Translations under genes and position numbers: made by a program
Assembly: GCA_002401225.1 (NCBI GenBank)
Contig: NVSM01000031.1
Location: forward strand, 1 to 5,014
Origin: a bacterium
Lineage (GTDB): Bacteria > Planctomycetota > Phycisphaerae > Phycisphaerales > UBA1924
Length of the DNA: 5,014 bases
Direction: 5' to 3'
In this document: positions 1 to 4,790 of the stretch, piece after piece
Layout: each line of letters opens with the position of its first letter
Numbering within the stretch: the first letter of the stretch is position 1
Notes under the pieces: generated by a model
Seen by the model: only the letters and a program-made list of their open reading frames with translations
The model's database searches: none
Told to the model about the DNA's origin: nothing

Positions 1-78
1 CATTGCAGCGAACGCGTTCAAGAATGCCGAGACATCAAAGAAGTTGAGTTCGCCATCGCCATTGAGATCCACAGCACA
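1..78 (-). repeat. Dockerin module copy 1 (partial, first EF-hand only)
   Basis: This stretch encodes 26 residues starting at Cys306 of the truncated protein. The first calcium loop has the D-x-N-x-D-G-x-x-N-x-x-D pattern with Phe-Phe at loop positions 10 and 11, followed by DVSAFLNAF. The second half lies beyond the window edge. Confidence 0.88.
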
Positions 79-993
79 CCCGGCTTTGGTGCCTGTCGCC
101 ACGATCGTTAAGCCAAGCGTTGTGTCAATCGTGAGTGCGTTTGGTGTTGATGTGAAAATCACCGAAGCGGTTTCTGTACCAAAGGTCGGCAACTCAAACG
201 GAATCGGAGGCAAAGTCGCACCTTCGATTGGAATGTCAATAGCGATCGGATCTGGTGTGATACCAAGCGTCATCACAATCGTTCCATCGCCAAGAACTTC
301 AAGCTGCCCAGCAACTGGAAGCACGATTGGTAACGCATCAATCGGTGGGTTGGTCGGATCTTGACCAGGGAGCGAAATATTGACATCCATATCAAGCTGC
401 GCCGAGATCAACATCGTGATATCAAAGATGTTTGGATTATCTGTCGCAGCCATTGTGCCCGCACCAAGTTCTGTTTGTGTCAAGATTGCTTGGGTGAGCC
501 CAGCAATCTCGCCGATTGGCAGCGTGATGGGTACGCCTCCAGGATAGAGGAACGACGGGCTGACAGTATGAAAAGTGTCATAAAGCATGGTGATCGAAAG
601 GTTCGTTCCGCCAGCTTCCCCGTTGAGTAGATCAATCGTCAAACCACTCATCTCAACAAGGTTGAGATCGAAGTCTGGCGAAATCACAAACGAACCCGCC
701 GGGTTCGTGTTCAAAGTCGTATCGGCTTGCATTGATATGGAAGTATCAATTGGATTGTTCCCGTTGCCGCCAAAGAACCCAGCACGGGTCTGTGTGCCGT
801 CAGGATTCGTTTTTGGGTCATAGTCGCCGATGAGTGTGCCTGAAGAATCAAACACCACCGAAGAATCAAGGCTGGTGCTGCTGGCTGTTGAATCGATCAC
901 GCTTTCAAAGTTCTGCGCGAATGCGGAAGAACTCAACACGACGATCGGCATTATGCCCATCGTCAATTTTTTGATCATTGATGTATTGTTCAT
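1..993 (-). CDS. Exported protein of unknown function with C-terminal GC-type dockerin (3' end cut by window)
   Basis: The minus-strand frame is open for exactly 331 codons from the ATG at 991-993 to the window edge, with no stop. Residues 1-26 form a signal peptide: Lys8-Lys9, a hydrophobic core, and Ala-Phe-Ala before Gln27 as the likely signal peptidase I site. Residues 27-295 are rich in Thr, Ser, Pro, Ile and Val, contain no cysteine, and look like an all-beta extracellular region; I recognise no family. Residues 296-302 read TIVATGT, and the dockerin module begins at Cys306. Only its first EF-hand (Asp309, Asn311, Asp313, Gly314, Asn317, Asp320) and the next helix are present. By analogy with the complete copies, about 29 residues ending in GCP are missing. 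A purine-rich AAGAGAG about 7 bases upstream supports this start; Met6 is a weaker alternative. The gene starts 37 bp after the stop of the preceding same-strand gene and is probably cotranscribed with it. Function is unknown; export and the dockerin are well supported. Confidence 0.88.
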   Translation of the reverse strand, partial: MNNTSMIKKLTMGIMPIVVLSSSAFAQNFESVIDSTASSTSLDSSVVFDSSGTLIGDYDPKTNPDGTQTRAGFFGGNGNNPIDTSISMQADTTLNTNPAGSFVISPDFDLNLVEMSGLTIDLLNGEAGGTNLSITMLYDTFHTVSPSFLYPGGVPITLPIGEIAGLTQAILTQTELGAGTMAATDNPNIFDITMLISAQLDMDVNISLPGQDPTNPPIDALPIVLPVAGQLEVLGDGTIVMTLGITPDPIAIDIPIEGATLPPIPFELPTFGTETASVIFTSTPNALTIDTTLGLTIVATGTKAGCAVDLNGDGELNFFDVSAFLNAFAAM

Positions 994-999
994 ATCGGT

Positions 1000-1007
1000 T
1001 CTCTCTT
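1000..1007 (-). promoter_or_regulatory. Ribosome binding site of the truncated 3'-most gene
   Basis: On the minus strand the bases before the ATG at 991-993 read GAAGAGAGAACCGAT. The AGAGAG core is an imperfect Shine-Dalgarno match at usable spacing. It favours this ATG over the in-frame ATG at 976-978, and the chosen start also gives a normal signal-peptide n-region. Confidence 0.5.
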
Positions 1008-1031
1008 CTGTTTTATTTTATGGTTTGTGTA

Positions 1032-1871
1032 TTACGGGCAGCCGGCGGAGAACGCACTCAAGAACGCGCTGACATCGAAGAAGTTAAACTCCCCGTCGCC
1101 ATTAAAATCGGCAGCTGGGTCCATCGCAGCAAACGCGTTTAAGAACGCGCTCACATCAAAGAAGTTGAGCGTTCCATCGCCGTTCATATCAGCCGGGCAG
1201 CTCGGAACAGTGCCGGTCGCAACGATGGTCGCAGTGCCAATCGTGGTCACGGTGCCAAGCTCGTTGCCATCGGCATCAGTCAAAGGCTGGGTTGTATTAA
1301 ACGGTAAGGTCGCCATAAGCGTCACTGTTTCGCCATCAACACTCACCGTGCCAGAAAACTCAGAATCAAACACGCCTTGATCACCAAGATTGACGGTCTC
1401 AGAGCCTGAGCCAACGAGCAAAATGTTGTAGTTCACATTGAGCAAGCCGCCGAGTGCTACAGGGATTGCTGGGAATGTAAACGCGTCAGCATTCACAGGA
1501 ACAGGCCCAGAAGGAAATCCGGGTTGGCCATACGAAAGGGTGCCGTTGGCTAGGCTCGCATCTGCCGAGCCAAAGAACCCGAACGACCAGTTGTAGTTCA
1601 TTGGCTGATCGATCACGACCATAAAATCGTTGAGGGTGATGCTTGCTGGGTTCCCAGCATCATCAAGCTCGATCTCAAAGTTTCCCGAGAGCGAACTCGA
1701 GTCGGTATCGGTGTCGCTTGCGATGCCGACATCAACTTCGATCGACATATTGAGCGTTGATTGAGCAGGGTCGATCGTCAAATCGATCGGTGCGCCGATT
1801 GCATTTGAAACAGCACAAGCCGACAATAACGAAGCACAAGTCAAAGCAAGCGCATGGATTCGCGTATTCAT
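1032..1871 (-). CDS. Exported protein of unknown function with C-terminal GC-type dockerin
   Basis: A complete 279-residue protein. The ATG at 1869-1871 is preceded by a strong GGAGG. The N-terminus (Arg4, then a hydrophobic stretch to about residue 24) is an export signal. It can be read as a lipoprotein signal, with Leu-Ser-Ala-Cys at 16-19 as a lipobox, or as an ordinary signal peptide cut near Ala24 or Ala27; the sequence does not decide. Residues 28-221 form a beta-rich region with the acidic, Ser-rich segment DTDTDSSS (53-60) and no mature cysteines apart from a possible Cys19. I recognise no catalytic motif or family. TIVATGT at 215-221 recurs at the same place in the downstream gene, hinting at related C-terminal beta strands. 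The dockerin spans 225-279, with both calcium loops complete (Asp228 to Asp239 and Asp255 to Asp266) and flanking Cys225 and Cys278. It probably leads a two-gene transcript with the downstream gene. The molecular role is unknown. Confidence 0.9.
   Translation of the reverse strand: MNTRIHALALTCASLLSACAVSNAIGAPIDLTIDPAQSTLNMSIEVDVGIASDTDTDSSSLSGNFEIELDDAGNPASITLNDFMVVIDQPMNYNWSFGFFGSADASLANGTLSYGQPGFPSGPVPVNADAFTFPAIPVALGGLLNVNYNILLVGSGSETVNLGDQGVFDSEFSGTVSVDGETVTLMATLPFNTTQPLTDADGNELGTVTTIGTATIVATGTVPSCPADMNGDGTLNFFDVSAFLNAFAAMDPAADFNGDGEFNFFDVSAFLSAFSAGCP
1035..1199 (-). repeat. Dockerin module copy 2 (55 codons)
   Basis: This stretch encodes residues 225-279 of the 279-residue protein, from Cys to the final GCP. 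Its two 23-residue halves match at 18 positions by eye. Both loops keep D-x-N-x-D-G-x-x-N-F-F-D. Confidence 0.92.
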
Positions 1872-1875
1872 TTTT

Positions 1876-1882
1876 CCCCTCC
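1876..1882 (-). promoter_or_regulatory. Ribosome binding site of the 279-residue exported protein
   Basis: The minus strand reads GGAGGGG and then AAAA before the ATG. It contains the full anti-16S core GGAGG at about 6 bases spacing, one of the strongest Shine-Dalgarno sequences in the window, and fixes the start at 1869-1871. Confidence 0.8.
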
Positions 1883-1898
1883 AAGAGAAGTAATCGAG

Positions 1899-1914
1899 TG
1901 ATCAAGCTTGATCA
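1899..1914. promoter_or_regulatory. Perfect 16-bp palindrome, possible operator
   Basis: TGATCAAGCTTGATCA reads the same on both strands. The nonamer TGATCAAGC also occurs twice as a direct repeat (1899-1907 and 1909-1917), a 10-bp step or about one helical turn. It lies 27 bp upstream of the start of the 279-residue protein, where a repressor or activator site would be expected. No matching -35/-10 pair could be identified with confidence, so the operator role is inferred from symmetry and position only. Confidence 0.4.
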
Positions 1915-1918
1915 AGCC

Positions 1919-1946
1919 GGGTTCAACCAAGCTATTGGTTGAACCC
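1919..1946 (-). terminator. 12-bp perfect hairpin between sugar-dehydrogenase-family gene and next gene (terminator-like, no U-tract)
   Basis: GGGTTCAACCAA at 1919-1930 pairs perfectly with TTGGTTGAACCC at 1935-1946 around a 4-base loop. The hairpin begins about 38 bp past the TAA of the sugar-dehydrogenase-family gene, a normal place for a terminator. On the minus strand it is followed by GGCTTGATCAAG rather than a T-run, so it is not a canonical intrinsic terminator in the gene direction. On the plus strand a short TTTT follows after a few bases. It may be an inefficient terminator, an mRNA 3'-end stabiliser or a processing site. Confidence 0.5.
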
Positions 1947-1983
1947 AGTGGTTTTGTAAACAGGTGTCCACTGATCGAATCAG

Positions 1984-3363
1984 TTATGGGCATCCTGCAT
2001 TGAATGCGTTGAGGAATGCCGAAACATCAAAGAAGTTCAGCATGCCGTCACCATTGAAGTCGGCAACGAGATCCGCAGCATTAAACGCGTTGAGAAATGC
2101 TGAGACATCGAAAAAATTCAGCATGCCGTCTCCATTGAGATCAGCAGGGCACATTGCTTCACATGCGTCGGGGATGCCGTTGTCGTTGTCATCGGTTGGG
2201 TTCGTGTTGATGATTTTGAAGACCTGACCAGAGAACACATCAGTGGTGTAGAGCTCGCCATCTTCACCTTCGCCGAATGATGCAAGCCCGAACCCGAAGT
2301 TGAACTCGGTTGTGCGTGCATAGCCGTTGGCTGCATCAAGTGTCCAAACGCTGCCGCCACAGTAATCACCAAAGAAGTACAATCCCTGATACTCTTCGCC
2401 GAGTTCACACCCGCGATAGACATAACCACCAGTAACCGAACAGTTACCGCCAGCGTGGCTGTACTCATGTTGTGGATCAGTCCAACCAACAGCACTACAG
2501 CTCAAACCAGTCGCATGAAGCCCCTCGCGGCAGCGCCATCCATAGTTCAATCCACCGACATTACCAACATTGTGATTGATTTCTTCCCATGCGTTCTGAC
2601 CAACATCAGCGATCCACATATCACCGGTTTCGCGGTCAAAGCTTGTTCGCCAAGGGTTCCGCAGGCCATAGTGCCAGATCGATTCGATCGCACCAGCGGT
2701 GCCAACAAACGGGTTATCCGCAGGGATTTCGTAGTTCTGGTTTGGATCTGCTGGGAAGTCGTCGCCGCCATCGATATCGATGCGGTGCATCTTGCCGAGC
2801 ATCTGGTTCAATCGGCTCGCACGGTTGCCCGGATCATTGCCTGAACCACCATCGCCTGCAGCGATGTAGAGATATCCGTCAGGACCAAAGTCGATCCAGC
2901 CACCATTATGGTTCGAGAACGGCTGGTCATAGAACATAATGATTCGTGCAGTGCCCGGGTCCGCAATATTTGCATTGCCCGCCGAAACCTGATACTCAGC
3001 GATGCGTGTGTCGCCACCCGAGCCGGTGTAGTTCACATAGAACTTGCCTTCACCACTCGCGCCCGATGTGGCGTAGTCTGGATGGAACGCAAGCCCAAGG
3101 AGCCCTTGCTCGTTGCCGCCGCTGTCGCCGCCGATGACTGTGCCATCGATATCCAAGAACTTGGTTGGAAGCAAGTTGCCGCCCGCATCGATGATGCGGA
3201 TTGCGCCTTCTTGCTCGATGACAAACAAACGCCCCGAGCCATCACCCGCATGGGTGACAAAGACTGGGCGGTCGACGCCGTTAACAACTTGAACGGTGGT
3301 CAACTGCGCGCTGGCAGCCGATCCGGTCGCAGCGATAAGTGCTGCGCAAAGTAGACGATTCAT
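1984..3363 (-). CDS. Exported Glucose/Sorbosone dehydrogenase-family protein (PQQ sugar dehydrogenase type) with TSP3-like linker and GC-type dockerin
   Basis: A complete 459-residue protein. The start chosen is the ATG at 3361-3363, which has AGGAG at 8 bases spacing and opens directly into a signal peptide (MNRLLCAALI, cut after Ala19 in SAASA-Q). A longer frame from 3417 would place a Trp-rich, unlikely stretch before it. Residues 22-385 follow the six-bladed beta-propeller family of soluble PQQ sugar dehydrogenases. Landmarks are RPVFVTHAGDGSGRLFV (32-48), GLLGLAFHPDY (87-97), NHNGG (151-155) with His152 at the expected catalytic-base position, GLRNPWR (233-239), and DVGQNAWEEIN (253-263). 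Active members oxidise aldoses to lactones in the periplasm or outside the cell. The Arg-x-Arg that many members use near PQQ appears as Gly359-x-Ala361, so activity is not assured. Residues 390-402 form a TSP3-like Asp-rich linker (DDNDNGIPDACE). The dockerin is 405-459. The eight mature cysteines could pair. The family call is firm; substrate and cofactor use are inferred. Confidence 0.93.
   Translation of the reverse strand: MNRLLCAALIAATGSAASAQLTTVQVVNGVDRPVFVTHAGDGSGRLFVIEQEGAIRIIDAGGNLLPTKFLDIDGTVIGGDSGGNEQGLLGLAFHPDYATSGASGEGKFYVNYTGSGGDTRIAEYQVSAGNANIADPGTARIIMFYDQPFSNHNGGWIDFGPDGYLYIAAGDGGSGNDPGNRASRLNQMLGKMHRIDIDGGDDFPADPNQNYEIPADNPFVGTAGAIESIWHYGLRNPWRTSFDRETGDMWIADVGQNAWEEINHNVGNVGGLNYGWRCREGLHATGLSCSAVGWTDPQHEYSHAGGNCSVTGGYVYRGCELGEEYQGLYFFGDYCGGSVWTLDAANGYARTTEFNFGFGLASFGEGEDGELYTTDVFSGQVFKIINTNPTDDNDNGIPDACEAMCPADLNGDGMLNFFDVSAFLNAFNAADLVADFNGDGMLNFFDVSAFLNAFNAGCP
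1987..2151 (-). repeat. Dockerin module copy 3 (55 codons), halves almost identical
   Basis: This stretch encodes residues 405-459 of the sugar-dehydrogenase-family protein. Its two 23-residue halves differ at one residue (Leu versus Phe in the first loop position after Asp), the closest pair in the window. At DNA level they differ at 13 of 69 positions by eye, 12 of them silent. Confidence 0.92.
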
Positions 3364-3371
3364 ATTCTTCT

Positions 3372-3376
3372 CTCCT
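3372..3376 (-). promoter_or_regulatory. Ribosome binding site that fixes the start of the sugar-dehydrogenase-family gene
   Basis: The minus strand reads AGGAG followed by 8 bases and the ATG at 3361-3363. The in-frame ATG at 3415-3417 would bury the signal peptide behind 18 polar and Trp-rich residues. The internal start is therefore preferred. Confidence 0.8.
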
Positions 3377-3436
3377 GATCCATTTTTCTGATTGAGCCAC
3401 CAACTCCAGCGACACATCAGCCTTGCTTTGTTTTAG

Positions 3437-3471
3437 AAAAACACTGATTGAATGGGCGAATGCCCGTGTTT
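3437..3471 (-). terminator. Possible terminator after the 336-residue exported protein
   Basis: On the minus strand, AAACAC pairs with GTGTTT and encloses a GGGC-ATTC-GCCC hairpin plus a 9-base bulge. The outer arm runs into TTTTT. It lies about 100 bp past the stop of the upstream gene, close to the distance of the strong terminator after the preceding gene. The bulge and the short T-run make it weak; it could be only partly effective. Confidence 0.35.
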
Positions 3472-3568
3472 GATTATTCGTCACAATTCTCGTCAGGGTT
3501 GCCTATGACCCGAAAACTCGCGTCAAGTCAAACAATATAAACCCAAACAAAGACTGTAAAATGCTGAT

Positions 3569-4579
3569 TTATGGACATCCCTCGTTAAACGCCTGCAAGA
3601 ACGCAGAGACATCGAAGAAGTTAAACACCCCGTCATTGTTAAAATCGGCAACTGTTTCCATCGCTGAGAACGCCTGAAGGAAGACTGAAACATCAAAGAA
3701 GTTCAGGGTCCCGTCCTCGTTCATATCAGCCGGGCAAGTCGATGCACAATCGGTTGAGCCAGGGCCGCTCCATGTCCCGCCAACAATGTTGCAGGTCGCG
3801 AGATCAAACTGCACGCACGACTCGGTCGCAGGAATATAGCACGCACCCAAGCACATCGTATCAGCACAGGTTGAACCTGTTCCGTTCCATACGCCGCCAA
3901 GGGCGATCGTGTCAGCTTCGGTCATTCCCTCAGCACACGAGCCATCAGGCAAGCACGCTGCGCCAATAGGCTCGCCGGTACAATCGATTACTGCACGAAT
4001 CACCCAGTCGCCAGATACACCAAGCGTGCACGCGTTGGTCCAGACAGAGCCGTTCACTTTGACAGTGTTCTTGCCGCTCGAGCAGCCGTCATTATCCGAA
4101 ACAATCGAAGGCAAGAACTGATCGGTAAAGTTCGTATTCAAAAACTTCAACGAGACTACAAACTCTTCGCCCGCAGTGACCGGGATCGAAATCGGAATCA
4201 GTTGATTCTCGTCTTTATACCGATATTCATTGAGCCCGCCGTCGGTTAACACAGGACCACTAAACGAATCTTTGACTGCGCCGGGGTTCGGGAAGCTGCC
4301 AGCTTCATAAACAATAATCTCATCTTCAAGTGATTGTCCAGATGCACCCAAGAGCGATTTCCAGAACACCTGAATCGCCACAATGTTGCCATCGCAAGGG
4401 CTCGTCAGCCAGACCGCAGCCTCCTCGCCCGCACCAAAGCATGGGCAGATCAATACCGATCCACCATCGATAAGCGAGTCGTTGAGAACAGTAACTTCAT
4501 CAGCAGTTGCCGATGTTGAAAAAGCGGCACAGCTTAATAAAGCCGCACCAGCCGCAGCGAACAGTTTTTGTTGACGCAT
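3569..4579 (-). CDS. Exported Cys-rich protein of unknown function with two Cys-rich repeats and GC-type dockerin
   Basis: A complete 336-residue protein. The start is the ATG at 4577-4579, with GGAGG 8 bases upstream. A longer frame opening with GTG at 4601-4603 lacks this support. Residues 1-26 are a signal peptide (Arg2, Lys5, hydrophobic core, ATA-D cleavage). Residues 27-200 form a beta-rich domain ending in GDWVIRAVIDC (190-200), a type of ending I associate with jelly-roll-like domains in secreted bacterial proteins; I cannot name its family. Two short Cys-rich repeats follow, about 206-243 (GAACLPDGSC, LGGVWNGTGSTC) and 245-282 (GACYIP, VGGTWSGPGSTDC). The dockerin is 282-336. The mature protein has 16 cysteines, consistent with eight disulfides in an oxidising compartment. 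Its calcium loops carry Glu288 and Asn315 where the other copies have Gly. A candidate promoter, a strong upstream terminator and a weak downstream one suggest its own transcript. A role in surface binding or adhesion is possible, not shown. Confidence 0.9.
   Translation of the reverse strand: MRQQKLFAAAGAALLSCAAFSTSATADEVTVLNDSLIDGGSVLICPCFGAGEEAAVWLTSPCDGNIVAIQVFWKSLLGASGQSLEDEIIVYEAGSFPNPGAVKDSFSGPVLTDGGLNEYRYKDENQLIPISIPVTAGEEFVVSLKFLNTNFTDQFLPSIVSDNDGCSSGKNTVKVNGSVWTNACTLGVSGDWVIRAVIDCTGEPIGAACLPDGSCAEGMTEADTIALGGVWNGTGSTCADTMCLGACYIPATESCVQFDLATCNIVGGTWSGPGSTDCASTCPADMNEDGTLNFFDVSVFLQAFSAMETVADFNNDGVFNFFDVSAFLQAFNEGCP
3572..3736 (-). repeat. Dockerin module copy 4 (55 codons), most diverged
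   Basis: This stretch encodes residues 282-336 of the Cys-rich exported protein. Its halves match at 16 of 23 positions by eye. The Gly at loop position 4 is replaced by Glu in loop 1 and Asn in loop 2, and Val replaces Ala in the first DVS-x-FL. All calcium-ligand positions and the terminal GCP are kept. Confidence 0.9.
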
Positions 4580-4587
4580 TCGAAATT

Positions 4588-4592
4588 CCTCC
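4588..4592 (-). promoter_or_regulatory. Ribosome binding site that fixes the start of the 336-residue exported protein
   Basis: GGAGG on the minus strand is followed by AATTTCGA and the ATG at 4577-4579. It lies inside the 8-codon N-terminal extension of the longer frame, so it excludes the GTG at 4601-4603 as the main start. Confidence 0.8.
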
Positions 4593-4608
4593 AGTTTCCA
4601 CACAAAGA

Positions 4609-4637
4609 CATATACACCATTCCCAGTGCGAGTACAA
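4609..4637 (-). promoter_or_regulatory. Candidate sigma70-type promoter for the 336-residue exported protein
   Basis: The minus strand has TTGTAC (4632-4637) and TATATG (4609-4614) separated by exactly 17 bases. The first keeps the TTG of a -35 box and the second keeps TATA of a -10 box. Transcription would start near 4602, leaving a leader of about 20 bases that contains the ribosome binding site. The location between a strong terminator and a start codon is right, but planctomycete promoters are poorly defined. Confidence 0.35.
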
Positions 4638-4644
4638 AGTGTAC
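4632..4644. promoter_or_regulatory. Small inverted repeat overlapping the candidate -35 box
   Basis: GTACA-AAG-TGTAC is a 13-bp dyad with 5-bp arms. One arm covers most of the proposed -35 element, so a bound protein could block or recruit polymerase. Arms this short can occur by chance. Confidence 0.25.
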
Positions 4645-4662
4645 CACAAGATGCCGAATTGT

Positions 4663-4694
4663 AAAAGAAAAACCCCCAAGACTTGGGGGCTTTT
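4663..4694 (-). terminator. Strong intrinsic terminator after the C-terminal gene fragment
   Basis: On the minus strand CCCCCAA pairs with TTGGGGG around GTC, followed directly by TTTTTCTTTT. The A-run before the stem on the same strand gives some T-run to the plus-strand transcript too, so it may work in both directions. It lies about 100 bp past the TGA at 4791-4793 and insulates the next gene. Confidence 0.85.
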
Positions 4695-4790
4695 AAGGAT
4701 GAATTTAAACCAAGAAGGGTGTGTTTTATCGGGCCTAGCGTGTTCTTTGTGATTTAAGAACCCATTCGACTTTCAGTCTCTTTCTGTTTC
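4695..4790 (-). other. 3' untranslated stretch without recognisable genes
   Basis: About 95 bp between the TGA of the C-terminal gene fragment and its terminator. I see no coding frame with a start and ribosome binding site, and no strong secondary structure. It is best read as the 3' untranslated region of that gene. Confidence 0.6.

Noticed and set aside
44..364. Plus-strand open frames here and elsewhere (for example 361-630, 830-1072, 2455-2844, 2908-3354)
   Set aside because: They lie antisense to well-supported minus-strand genes with signal peptides, domains and ribosome binding sites. Their translations are low-complexity and match no family I know.
1872..1919. Promoter for the 279-residue protein using TTGATC from the palindrome as a -35 box
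   Set aside because: At 17 bases spacing the -10 hexamer would be TACTTC, a poor match. The symmetry suggests an operator more than a polymerase site.
1027..2227. Repeated peptide of the type ALxNAxTSKKxSxPSPL in plus-strand frames near 1027-1200 and 1964-2160
   Set aside because: It is the antisense reading of the dockerin-coding repeats, so the repetition is inherited from the real genes on the other strand.
3361..3417. Longer N-terminus of the sugar-dehydrogenase-family protein starting at 3417
   Set aside because: It would put 18 polar and Trp-rich residues before a clear signal peptide, and the AGGAG site fits the internal ATG.
3534..3560. Promoter-like TTTACA and TATATT on the minus strand just after the 336-residue protein gene
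   Set aside because: The spacer is only 15 bases and the pair lies upstream of the possible terminator at 3437-3471. The support is too weak for a call.
4577..4603. GTG start at 4601-4603 for the 336-residue exported protein
   Set aside because: The GGAGG for the internal ATG lies inside this extension, and the extension would weaken the signal peptide.
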